This document shows, one piece after another, positions 1 to 6,855 of a stretch of 11,278 nt of DNA. The position numbers were made by a program, and so were the translations under genes. Under the pieces are notes generated by a model that ran no database searches, was not told the DNA's origin, and saw nothing but the letters and a program-made list of their open reading frames with translations. The DNA lies in the NCBI GenBank assembly GCA_964505195.1, contig CAZDGV010000042.1, forward strand, positions 1 to 11,278. The letters run 5' to 3'. The stretch's first letter is position 1. Each line of letters begins with the position of its first letter. This stretch comes from CAZDGV01 sp964505195 (lineage in GTDB: Bacteria; Bacteroidota; Bacteroidia; Chitinophagales; Chitinophagaceae).

Positions 1-366
1 AAATTCAGGCGTACTGTTTACATAGCCATTTACTTTTACAATGCGTTTTATCTTACTTAAATCGCCTACTGCCTCTTTCAGCGTTGCCAGCAAATTCAAC
101 GCCGTCACTTTGGCTGCATCGTAACCCTGCTCAATACTCATGTCTTTTCCCAACTTACCGGTAATCTGACTGCCATCAGCGCGGGTTGGTCCATGACCTG
201 CCAAGAAAATCAAATTACCCGTTTGCACATAGCGCACATAATTGGCCATGGGCTTACTCATTGCTGGCAACCGTAAACCCATTGCAGTCATTTTTTGCTC
301 AGGACTTTCCTGGGCGAAACAAAAATGTGCCTGCAGTACAAAAAGGAATAAAGAAAACTGTTTCAT
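1..366 (-). CDS. RidA/YjgF/UK114-family protein with signal peptide (C-terminus beyond window)
   Basis: The reading frame is open from an ATG at 366 down to base 1, giving 122 codons with no stop, so the C-terminus lies outside the window. Residues 1-18 are a Lys-started hydrophobic segment ending in CFA, followed by Gln-Glu, which reads as a signal peptidase I signal. The mature part matches the RidA fold: a VRYVQTGNLIFLAGHGP strand region near residues 43-59, a GKLGKDMSIEQGYDAAK segment, and a helix-strand stretch ending LSKIKRIVKVNGYVNSTPEF. Classical RidA hydrolyses reactive 2-aminoacrylate imines in the cytoplasm; this subgroup is less well characterised, and the signal peptide suggests a periplasmic site. 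The active-site Arg of true RidA would lie past the edge, so activity cannot be judged. It diverges from the lipoprotein gene across 97 bases. Family assignment is fairly sure; function is open. Confidence 0.85.
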   Translation of the reverse strand, partial: MKQFSLFLFVLQAHFCFAQESPEQKMTAMGLRLPAMSKPMANYVRYVQTGNLIFLAGHGPTRADGSQITGKLGKDMSIEQGYDAAKVTALNLLATLKEAVGDLSKIKRIVKVNGYVNSTPEF

Positions 367-451
367 AGATTGATTTTTACAGCGAGGTGTTTATGGTAAA
401 AGATTACATCCTCTAAATTATAATGCACTATGCGAAGCGCCAAAGAATAAT

Positions 452-459
452 TAGTTTTG
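452..459 (+). promoter_or_regulatory. Bacteroidota-type -7 box (TAGTTTTG) directly before the lipoprotein gene
   Basis: TAGTTTTG is a perfect match to the Bacteroidota sigma-A -7 consensus TAnnTTTG. It ends 4 bases before the ATG at 464, so transcription would begin at or within a base or two of the start codon. No clear -33 TTG element is seen at the expected distance. The TGA at 458-460, in frame and overlapping the box, stops the gene from extending upstream. Confidence 0.5.
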
Positions 460-463
460 AAAC

Positions 464-940
464 ATGCGTACTTATTCTATCCTGTTGGCATGTTTGTTTT
501 TGTTTGCCTGTAAAGGAAAAAAAATAAAACAAGATGCTACCGAGGCCCTGCAGGCAGCTGATTTTTCGGATAGGGATACCATTATTGTATGGAACTGCGA
601 TGCCGAAAATCAAACCCGCTCGCGTATATTCCAGAGCGATGATTCCATTCAAAATGTTCTTCCGCTCATCAATGGCATCAACAGCACCTATCCAGAAATG
701 CAGCTTCGTTTTGATGCCGTTTCGAAGGATACCGTTTTGGTGGAAGTGATAGAAGGAAAACTACTCGTAAACCAAATGGGTAGCAGTGGTGCCGAGCAGT
801 ATCTCAGCTTTGCTGCAATGAACCTGCTGGAAGCAAAAGGAATCCGTTTTGTAAAATTCTCACTGCCGGAAGGAGCGCATGCAAAAACCAGCGTGTGGAA
901 TAGATCAGATTTTACCGACTGGAAAATTAGTACTGAATAA
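464..940 (+). CDS. Small lipoprotein of unknown function
   Basis: This 158-residue protein starts with a signal and lipobox: MRTYSILLA, a hydrophobic core, then LFAC with the lipidated Cys at residue 16. The residues after Cys (KGKKIKQD) are basic, unlike the acidic surface-export signals known for some Bacteroidota lipoproteins, so a periplasm-facing location is the better guess. The rest is a soluble domain of about 130 residues with alternating strands and helices (TIIVWNCD, MQLRFDA, VLVEVIEGK, AEQYLSFAAMNLLEAKG, FVKFSLPEG). The layout faintly recalls GerMN-like sporulation and spore-germination modules, but I cannot support a family. The start is fixed by an in-frame TGA two codons upstream and by the need for the signal sequence. 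It lies 23 bases before the serine hydrolase gene on the same strand and probably shares its transcript, which hints at a cell-envelope role. Confidence 0.85.
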   Translation: MRTYSILLACLFLFACKGKKIKQDATEALQAADFSDRDTIIVWNCDAENQTRSRIFQSDDSIQNVLPLINGINSTYPEMQLRFDAVSKDTVLVEVIEGKLLVNQMGSSGAEQYLSFAAMNLLEAKGIRFVKFSLPEGAHAKTSVWNRSDFTDWKISTE

Positions 941-963
941 TCATCAACATTTATACCCAACCC

Positions 964-1821
964 ATGAGAATATTATTAATCGGATTAGTCCTACTCAGCT
1001 TCACCGCAAGCGCACAGCGTAGCGACCGAAAACTTGAAAAGGAAATCTTATCGGTGATAAAAGACTTCAAAGGTGGTATTGGTATTTACGTGAAAGATTT
1101 GCGAAAAGAAAAAATCGTTGCTATCAATGCAGATACCCTTTTTCCAACTGCGAGCATGATTAAAGTGCCCATTTTGGCGGGCATCATGAATAAGATTGAA
1201 AATAAGGAACTCGACTACCATCAGAAGCTAGTGTACAAAGACTCTCTCTTTTATGCAGGGGAAGATGTGTTGGGATCGTTCAAGCACGACGAAGCAATTG
1301 AACTTTCAAAAGTGATGATGCTAATGCTCACGCTCAGCGATAATACGGCCAGTCTTTGGCTACAGTCGCTTGCAGGCGGTGGTGCTGCTATTAACTCACT
1401 CATGGAAACATTGGGGCTGCAATATACCAGGGTAAATTCCAGAACACCGGGAAGAGAAAACAACAGAACGCAGTATGGTTGGGGACAAACTACTCCACGT
1501 GAAATGGCAACACTGTTGGAAAAAATTTATCGTAAGGAAGTGGTAAGCAACAATGCTTCGCAGCAGATGATGCGCATGCTGGGGCGTAACCACTGGGATG
1601 AAGAAGCGCTGTCGGCTATCCCGCCCACCGTAGCGGTCTTCAGTAAGAACGGTGCAGTAAATGCAAGCAGAAGCGAAGTGTTGCTGGTTAATGCGCCGAA
1701 TCGTCCCTATGTTTTTTGTATTATAACCAAAAATAATAAAGACCAGCGCTGGAGCGACGACAATGAAGCATGGGTGCTAACAAGAAAGCTGTCGGCCTTG
1801 CTATGGAAACACTTTCAATAA
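964..1821 (+). CDS. Secreted serine hydrolase, class A beta-lactamase fold
   Basis: This 285-residue protein has a signal peptide (residues 1-17, ending ASA, then Gln18). The penicillin-recognising motifs appear in order: S64-M-I-K67 (nucleophile and general base, SxxK), S125-D-N127 (SDN), and K228-N-G230 where the family usually has KTG or KSG. Length fits a class A enzyme (pfam Beta-lactamase2-like). In the omega-loop region (about 153-180) no ExxLN motif with a clear equivalent of deacylating Glu166 is seen; Glu165 in a REN segment is the only nearby Glu. Members of this group act as beta-lactamases or as peptidoglycan-related or other serine hydrolases. With KNG and no clear Glu166, efficient beta-lactam hydrolysis is doubtful (inference). 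It follows the lipoprotein gene by 23 bases and converges on feoB with only 6 bases between stop codons. Confidence 0.85.
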   Translation: MRILLIGLVLLSFTASAQRSDRKLEKEILSVIKDFKGGIGIYVKDLRKEKIVAINADTLFPTASMIKVPILAGIMNKIENKELDYHQKLVYKDSLFYAGEDVLGSFKHDEAIELSKVMMLMLTLSDNTASLWLQSLAGGGAAINSLMETLGLQYTRVNSRTPGRENNRTQYGWGQTTPREMATLLEKIYRKEVVSNNASQQMMRMLGRNHWDEEALSAIPPTVAVFSKNGAVNASRSEVLLVNAPNRPYVFCIITKNNKDQRWSDDNEAWVLTRKLSALLWKHFQ

Positions 1822-1827
1822 AACGCA

Positions 1828-3948
1828 TCAGGATAAAAGCTGGTAAGCAAGGAAACTAAAACCATAGGCCAACGCCGTCATATAAAAAAGCTGTATTAGG
1901 GGCCATTTCCAGCTGCGGGTTTCGCGCTTTACCACCGCTAACGTACTCATGCATTGCATCGCAAGCAGATAAAAAATCATTAGTGAAATGCCCGTACCAA
2001 GCGTGTACACCTTGGTTCCGTCGGCGCGTACCGCCGATTGCATTTTTTCGCGGAGCGACTGTGTATCTTCCTCTGCATTGTCCACCGAATAAAGTGTTGC
2101 CATAGTACCCACAAATACTTCTCGGGCTGCAAAAGAAGTGATCAGGGCAATGCCAATTTTCCAGTCGTACCCCAAAGGTGCAATTGCTGGTTCTATATAC
2201 TTGCCCAAAGTACCTGCATAAGAATGTTCAAGCAAGGCGGCTTGCTTTTGTTTTTGCAACTGCTCTGCTTGTTGTGGTTGAGTTTGTAAAAGCTGATCAT
2301 ATTGCTTTGCTACACGGTGCATTTGATCAGACGGACCATAATTGCTCAATACCCAAAGTACAAGGCTGATGATCATAATAATTTTTCCCGCATCAAAAAC
2401 AAAAATGCGCGCCTTCTCTATCATGGTATAAAAAACATTCTTCCAACGAGGTGAGCGGTATAATGGCAGCTCAAGAATAAAAAAACTCTTTTCTTTTAAA
2501 TCGATAAATCGTTTTGCTATCCATGCAACGGCTAAGGCTACCAACACACCAAAAAGATACAAACCCATCATCACCAAGCCCTGTAAACTCAACACGCCGA
2601 AAAAATAAGTTTCAGGAATCACCAGTCCGATAAGGATGGTATATACAGGAAGGCGTGCACTGCAGCTCATGAGTGGTGTAACAAGAATGGTGAGCAAGCG
2701 CTCTTTCATGTTTTCAATATTGCGAACACTCATAATGGCGGGCACAGCACAGGCAAACCCACTGATCATAGGCATCACACTCTTCCCGTTTAAGCCCGAA
2801 CGGCGCATAACTTTATCGGTAAGAAAACTAATGCGTGCCATATAGCCTGTTTCTTCCAGCAAGGTGATGAGTCCGAACAGAATCATAATCTGCGGCACAA
2901 AAACAAAAATGCCACTCAGTCCGGGAACAATTCCGTTAATCACCACATCGCTTATAAGGCGATCGGAAGGCAATTGTGCCGATAAAAAAGATCCCAGCGC
3001 AGTAAAAACATGTTCAATCCAATCCATCGGATAGGAGGCAATCCAGAAAATACTTTGGAAAAGAAAAAATAATACAGTCATCAAAATCACGTAGCCCCAT
3101 TGGCGATGTAGCAATACCTGATCAAGCTTATCTGCAAATGCTTTTCTTTCCAGCAGCGTAGGCTCTTTCACTGCTCGCTCCATTATTTGGTGAATGTTTC
3201 GGTAGCGCTGTAAAATCTCTTCTGCCTGCACGCGGGTAGCACTGAACTTATACTTTTGAATCATTTCCCCCAGCACTGCTTGCTCTGGCATTGGAAGCGA
3301 TAAAGAGCGGTAATGAATCAAACGATGCAAAACTGCATAATTACTCAACGATGGCTGCAACTGCTTTGCAGCTGCGATTGCTTCCGGAGCAAGCAAAGCA
3401 CTATCTAAAAACGATGCGGGTTGCTTTGCGGGCGACGACAGTTTTTCTTCGATGGTACGTTTAAGTAGGGCAATACCGCTGTTTTTTCTGGGGTTCACCG
3501 GTATAACAGGTATGCCCAAAGCCTCTCCTAGGGCATCGCAATTGATTTGAATACTCCGCGCACGGGCGATATCCATCATGGTAAGCACCAACACCAAGGG
3601 AATATTGAGGTCAATCAGCTGAGAAACGAAAAGCAAATTTCTTTTCAGGTTGCTCGCATCTGCTACCACTACCACCAAATCGGGTTGCAATTCCTCATCT
3701 TGCTGCATCAGCACTTTATAGGTAACCCATTCATCGGCACGCTTAGGATACAAACTGTAGGTGCCCGGCAAATCGATGATGGTTGCATTCGTGGTTTTGC
3801 TGAGGCGACAGCGACCTGTTTTCTTTTCTACCGTAACGCCGGGGAAGTTGCCCACTTTTTGGTGCAATCCCGTAAGGCTGTTAAACAACGATGTTTTTCC
3901 GCTGTTCGGGTTGCCTACTAGTGCGATATGAGGTAAACGCTGGTTCAT
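1828..3948 (-). CDS. feoB: Ferrous iron transport protein B (FeoB), GTP-binding inner-membrane transporter
   Basis: FeoB imports Fe2+ across the inner membrane with the help of a cytoplasmic G domain. The 706-residue product shows G1 GNPNSGKTS (12-20), G2 with Thr39 in PGVTVE, and G3 D59-L-P-G62. G4 reads T123-M-M-D126 where NMxD is usual, and the G5 region reads VNPRKNSG instead of an S-A/T type motif. Residues of about 170-280 form the helical linker. Membrane segments begin near 285, and the two Gate regions carry the conserved Cys: GFACAVPAIMSVR (Cys400) and LMSCSARLPVY (Cys429). A Gln/Lys-rich soluble loop (about 538-575) precedes the last membrane segments. No FeoA domain is fused and no feoA gene lies on either side; both neighbours are convergent or divergent, so the gene is a single-gene unit. 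The ATG at 3948 sits just before the P-loop domain, as expected. Confidence 0.96.
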   Translation of the reverse strand: MNQRLPHIALVGNPNSGKTSLFNSLTGLHQKVGNFPGVTVEKKTGRCRLSKTTNATIIDLPGTYSLYPKRADEWVTYKVLMQQDEELQPDLVVVVADASNLKRNLLFVSQLIDLNIPLVLVLTMMDIARARSIQINCDALGEALGIPVIPVNPRKNSGIALLKRTIEEKLSSPAKQPASFLDSALLAPEAIAAAKQLQPSLSNYAVLHRLIHYRSLSLPMPEQAVLGEMIQKYKFSATRVQAEEILQRYRNIHQIMERAVKEPTLLERKAFADKLDQVLLHRQWGYVILMTVLFFLFQSIFWIASYPMDWIEHVFTALGSFLSAQLPSDRLISDVVINGIVPGLSGIFVFVPQIMILFGLITLLEETGYMARISFLTDKVMRRSGLNGKSVMPMISGFACAVPAIMSVRNIENMKERLLTILVTPLMSCSARLPVYTILIGLVIPETYFFGVLSLQGLVMMGLYLFGVLVALAVAWIAKRFIDLKEKSFFILELPLYRSPRWKNVFYTMIEKARIFVFDAGKIIMIISLVLWVLSNYGPSDQMHRVAKQYDQLLQTQPQQAEQLQKQKQAALLEHSYAGTLGKYIEPAIAPLGYDWKIGIALITSFAAREVFVGTMATLYSVDNAEEDTQSLREKMQSAVRADGTKVYTLGTGISLMIFYLLAMQCMSTLAVVKRETRSWKWPLIQLFYMTALAYGFSFLAYQLLS

Positions 3949-3961
3949 GTTTAGAACAATG

Positions 3962-3969
3962 CAAAACTA
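3962..3969 (-). promoter_or_regulatory. -7 box for feoB (TAGTTTTG on the minus strand)
   Basis: On the minus strand this reads TAGTTTTG, a perfect TAnnTTTG match, ending 13 bases before the feoB ATG. The predicted leader would be under ten bases. A -33 element is not clear at the usual spacing. I see no obvious Fur-type palindrome in the 150-base divergent region, although iron control would be expected for feoB. Confidence 0.5.
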
Positions 3970-4071
3970 ACCTATCTGCGGGGTAGAATGCTTACGAATC
4001 AGGAAAAAACCACATTGCGTAATTTTTTGTCAATTCTACATGAACACTTTTTTCTTTAACATTAACAGAAA

Positions 4072-4079
4072 TACCTTTG
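4072..4079 (+). promoter_or_regulatory. -7 box for the M28 peptidase gene (TACCTTTG)
   Basis: TACCTTTG perfectly matches TAnnTTTG and is followed by C, as often seen. A T-rich TTTTTTCTTT tract at 4048-4057 is a possible degenerate -33 region. The predicted start of transcription (about 4083-4086) lies before the ATG at 4098. This decides the start codon: an in-frame TTG at 4077 lies inside the box itself and cannot be the start if this promoter is used. Confidence 0.55.
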
Positions 4080-4097
4080 CAGTCAAATCAGCAATAC

Positions 4098-5732
4098 ATG
4101 AAACGCTACCTCTCCTTTTTACTCATCCTGGTTTTATCGCAGGCTTCTGCACAAAAGCTGAGTAAGGCCGATAAGGCTTTAATGAACAACCTGAAGCAGC
4201 ACCTGAGCTATCTAGCAGACGATCGGCTGGAAGGCAGAAGAACCGGCACCAACGGAGAACAGCTGGCGATGGCTTATATCCAACAAGTTTTTGAAAAAAA
4301 CGGCCTGAGCGCCCGAGGAAAAGATGGCTATTTTCAACCCTTTGAAATCAATGAAGGCCGAGCGGTTGCCGCTTCTTCGCTGTTAATGATCAACGGAGCC
4401 TTGCTACAACTCGAAAATGATTTTTTTCCACTGGCTTGCAGTCCGGATGTAACAGATGAACACATGGTTGCACCTGCATTATCAGAAAGCGGCTTGCCCT
4501 GGTTTTTTGATGTAGAAGATATGTTGGCAAACAATACGCATCCGCATTTTGATTTATATCAAGCGCTGAAAGACAAAGCGAGAGATGCTGCAGCCAAAGG
4601 CGCTACTGCGCTTTATGTATATAATAGCAGCACGCAAGCCGACGGCCTCAAATACGACGGCACCGATCGCTCACCGCGTTCCAGCATCCCCATCATTTAT
4701 TTGAAAGCGGATGTCGTAAAAAAATGGATGGCTGATCCTACTCATCCGATCGAAATAAAATTACGTTTACAACAAAAGAACAAAATACGTAAAGGCCATA
4801 ACGTTGTTGGCTACATCGATAACCAGGCACCTACCACTGTAGTCCTGGGCGCACATTTTGATCACCTTGGTTACGGAGAAGACAATAACTCAAGACATAC
4901 CGGCGATGCAGCTATTCACAATGGAGCTGACGATAATGCCAGCGGAACTGCAGCACTGCTCGAACTCAGCAGAATGCTGAAAAAAAGCGGACCACGCAAT
5001 CACAATTATGCATTTGTCGCTTTTTCCGGTGAAGAACTGGGGCTGTATGGCTCGCGCTATTTTACTGAAAACCCAACGATCTCACTATCTGATGTTAGCT
5101 ATATGATTAACATGGATATGGTAGGGCGTCTGAACGATTCTTCCAAAACCATCACCATTGGTGGCTTCGGTACTTCTCCATCCTGGCAGCAGCTGCTGTT
5201 TGCAGAGAAGAAAATGCCTTTTCAAATTAAAATCGATTCCAGCGGAACCGGTCCGAGCGATCACACATCGTTCTATCGCAAAGACATTCCGGTATTATTT
5301 TTCTTTACCGGACTGCATACAGACTATCATAAGCCCTCCGATGATTTTGAAAAAATTAACTACGCAGGTACAACACATATTGTAAACTATATCTACCGAC
5401 TGATCGGTCGCACAAGCAACAACGGAAAGCTGGCATTTCAAAAAACACGTGAACAGCAAACTACCACCTCGGCACGCTTTACCGTAAGCATGGGTATTAT
5501 GCCCGACTATACCTACAGCGGAACCGGACTACGCGTGGATGGTGTAAGCGAAGGAAAGCCTGCACAAAAAGCAGGAATTAAAGCGGGAGATATTGTAACC
5601 ATGCTGGGAAGCTATCCCGTTTACAGCGTAGAAAGTTATATGCAAGCCCTCAGCAAATTCAAAAAAGAAGATGCCACACAGGTAAAGCTGAAGCGAGGTG
5701 AAGTAGAGCTGATGGTAGAAGTTCGTTTTTAA
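4098..5732 (+). CDS. Secreted M28-family zinc metallopeptidase with PA-like insert and C-terminal PDZ domain
   Basis: From the ATG at 4098 the product is 544 residues, beginning MKRYLSF with a signal peptide ending ASA before Gln19. The di-zinc site of family M28 is complete: His253 in GAHFDHLG, bridging Asp279 in GADDNASG, catalytic Glu312 and ligand Glu313 in SGEELGLYGS, Asp340 in INMDMVGR, and His411 in TDYHKPSDD. Residues of about 100-235, before the catalytic core, look like the PA-type insert common in secreted M28 aminopeptidases (ALYVYNSS, then SSIPIIYLKADVV). Residues of about 465-544 form a PDZ domain (GLRVDGVSEGKPAQKAGIKAG), which could bind peptide ends. The predicted role is extracellular or periplasmic aminopeptidase action on peptides; the substrate is unknown. 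An in-frame TTG 21 bases upstream is a worse start because it overlaps the promoter and would place a polar stretch before the signal. Divergent from feoB. Confidence 0.93.
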   Translation: MKRYLSFLLILVLSQASAQKLSKADKALMNNLKQHLSYLADDRLEGRRTGTNGEQLAMAYIQQVFEKNGLSARGKDGYFQPFEINEGRAVAASSLLMINGALLQLENDFFPLACSPDVTDEHMVAPALSESGLPWFFDVEDMLANNTHPHFDLYQALKDKARDAAAKGATALYVYNSSTQADGLKYDGTDRSPRSSIPIIYLKADVVKKWMADPTHPIEIKLRLQQKNKIRKGHNVVGYIDNQAPTTVVLGAHFDHLGYGEDNNSRHTGDAAIHNGADDNASGTAALLELSRMLKKSGPRNHNYAFVAFSGEELGLYGSRYFTENPTISLSDVSYMINMDMVGRLNDSSKTITIGGFGTSPSWQQLLFAEKKMPFQIKIDSSGTGPSDHTSFYRKDIPVLFFFTGLHTDYHKPSDDFEKINYAGTTHIVNYIYRLIGRTSNNGKLAFQKTREQQTTTSARFTVSMGIMPDYTYSGTGLRVDGVSEGKPAQKAGIKAGDIVTMLGSYPVYSVESYMQALSKFKKEDATQVKLKRGEVELMVEVRF

Positions 5733-5749
5733 GCACCATAAAAATGGCG

Positions 5750-5757
5750 TAATATTG
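5750..5757 (+). promoter_or_regulatory. Possible weak -7 box (TAATATTG) before the IPExxxVDY gene
   Basis: TAATATTG matches TAnnTTTG at five of six fixed positions and ends 7 bases before the ATG at 5765. A run of T at 5726-5730 lies about 20 bases upstream, near where a -33 element would be. The gap after the peptidase stop is only 32 bases with no terminator, so read-through from the peptidase gene is an equally good explanation. Confidence 0.25.
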
Positions 5758-5764
5758 AAATGCC

Positions 5765-6199
5765 ATGAAACTGAAAATTGACAACGACGCCATTGCGGAA
5801 GAGTTTTTTGAAGACACGCGGCTTTTTGGCGTAATGGCACCCATACCGGTGTATCAATTTGTATGGCAACTCAATAACGGACTGCGAGTTGACTTTCGCA
5901 TTAACAACGAAATTGAAATTCAGCTCACGCGTAAAAACCGCAACTATTATTTTTCCATTTATCAGCACCGCGAACAGCACCGCACACTCGATCATTTTTT
6001 GTATTGCAATCATTACGACGGAGAATATTTACTTCCTGAATTCAGGCATATGGACTTTCTTTGGCTCGCCAAGGGCGATCCGATGCAGGATGAAGAAACA
6101 CAAAGCCTTACAAAAAGCATTCGTGGCATTGGCGGCGTTCAGCTGGTAACCGAACTGACCAACGAAAAAATTCGCAACAAACAACACCTCATTTTTTAA
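5765..6199 (+). CDS. IPExxxVDY-family protein of unknown function
   Basis: This is a 144-residue cytoplasmic-looking protein with no signal or membrane segment. It carries L90-P-E-F-R-H-M-D-F98, which fits the motif that names the Bacteroidota IPExxxVDY family (hydrophobic-P-E-three residues-hydrophobic-D-aromatic). It also ends in a K-x-H-L-I-F tail that resembles the family's usual K-x-x-L-I-F ending. The N-terminal part has the expected strand pairs (LRVDFRINNEIEIQL, YYFSIYQH). The family is small, near 150 residues, widespread in Bacteroidota and has no established function. The stop is 10 bases before the carbinolamine dehydratase start, so the two are probably co-transcribed. I recognise the family from memory of its motif and tail; a profile search would settle it. 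Confidence 0.75.
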   Translation: MKLKIDNDAIAEEFFEDTRLFGVMAPIPVYQFVWQLNNGLRVDFRINNEIEIQLTRKNRNYYFSIYQHREQHRTLDHFLYCNHYDGEYLLPEFRHMDFLWLAKGDPMQDEETQSLTKSIRGIGGVQLVTELTNEKIRNKQHLIF

Positions 6200-6209
6200 C
6201 TCCATCACT

Positions 6210-6437
6210 ATGTGGACTGAACAAAACAACAGCCTCTATCGAAAATTCGAATTCAAAAATTTTTCTGAGGCATTTGCATTTATGACACAGGTTGCGATGA
6301 TAGCGGAGAAGATGGATCACCATCCTTTATGGACCAATGTTTGGAACAGTGTTGAAATTTGGCTGAGCACCCACGATGCAGGAAATGTAATTACGGAAAA
6401 AGACAGGAAGCTGGCGGCAGCCATCGACGAACTGTAA
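6210..6437 (+). CDS. Pterin-4a-carbinolamine dehydratase (short form)
   Basis: The enzyme dehydrates 4a-hydroxytetrahydropterin, regenerating the cofactor after aromatic amino-acid hydroxylation. The 75-residue product contains the family signature: H37-H-P39 with Trp41, then WNSVEIWLSTH with the third active-site His55, and TEKD ending at Asp65, followed by LAAAIDEL. Members are usually near 95-105 residues, so this one lacks about 20 N-terminal residues; compact versions occur, and there is no better start in frame upstream because the preceding gene ends 10 bases away. No phenylalanine hydroxylase gene is seen in this window, so its pterin substrate is unknown here. It converges on the membrane protein gene with 6 bases between stop codons. 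Confidence 0.88.
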   Translation: MWTEQNNSLYRKFEFKNFSEAFAFMTQVAMIAEKMDHHPLWTNVWNSVEIWLSTHDAGNVITEKDRKLAAAIDEL

Positions 6438-6443
6438 AGCCAT

Positions 6444-6779
6444 TTACCCGATAAACGCAAACCATTGTTGAAAAAGATTGCCCACGAGCGGCAGAGGTTT
6501 TTGTTCGCCGTTCAGTGCGGCAACAATACCCATCACCCAAAAAATAAAGAGCGCTACCCACAGCACCCACTGCAACGTCCAAATACCGGGGAAAATTCCC
6601 ATATACATTACCTGCGAGAGAATCCATACCGAAGCATAGCTCACCATTAGTCCGAACATTTGTCGTAAATGAAATCGAACCAATGCATCTTTTTGAGGTG
6701 CGTTTTTATATTGCAAAAAAGCAATCAACCATCCTACCAATGTAAGATAGGCAACCCAGGCAGTCGTTTTATTGTCCAT
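6444..6779 (-). CDS. Small DUF4870-like integral membrane protein
   Basis: This 111-residue protein has three hydrophobic spans (about 6-22, 38-60 and 66-88). The pattern is that of DUF4870/Tic20-like proteins: an N-terminal AWVAYLTLVGWLIAF helix, a polar loop with a conserved-looking VRFHLRQMFGL start to the second helix, and a third helix ending in MGIVAALNGEQKPLPLVG, the usual loop before the C-terminus. The start fits, since the first helix begins a few residues after the ATG at 6779. Function is unknown. It lies 76 bases downstream of selD on the same strand, and I see neither a perfect -7 box nor a terminator in that gap, so it may be the last gene of the mnmH-selD transcript or have its own promoter. 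Confidence 0.75.
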   Translation of the reverse strand: MDNKTTAWVAYLTLVGWLIAFLQYKNAPQKDALVRFHLRQMFGLMVSYASVWILSQVMYMGIFPGIWTLQWVLWVALFIFWVMGIVAALNGEQKPLPLVGNLFQQWFAFIG

Positions 6780-6855
6780 ATGTAATGAATAAAAAATTCA
6801 GCATGCAGATCGATTACATATACAATATAAAATTCTAAGACCGGATTTCCAAATT

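Noticed and set aside
1796..1852. 7-bp inverted repeat (CCTTGCT with AGCAAGG) across the convergent hydrolase-feoB junction
   Set aside because: The loop is about 43 bases, both arms lie in or at the ends of coding sequence, and there is no T-run, so it is not a credible terminator.
4077..4097. Upstream TTG start for the M28 peptidase
   Set aside because: The TTG lies inside the -7 box and would add seven polar residues before a good signal peptide that begins with the ATG at 4098.
6434..6447. Small stem-loop (GTAAA with TTTAC, 4-base loop) over both stop codons of the dehydratase and membrane protein genes
   Set aside because: Only 5 bp, A/T-rich, and without a T-run on either strand; too weak to call a terminator.
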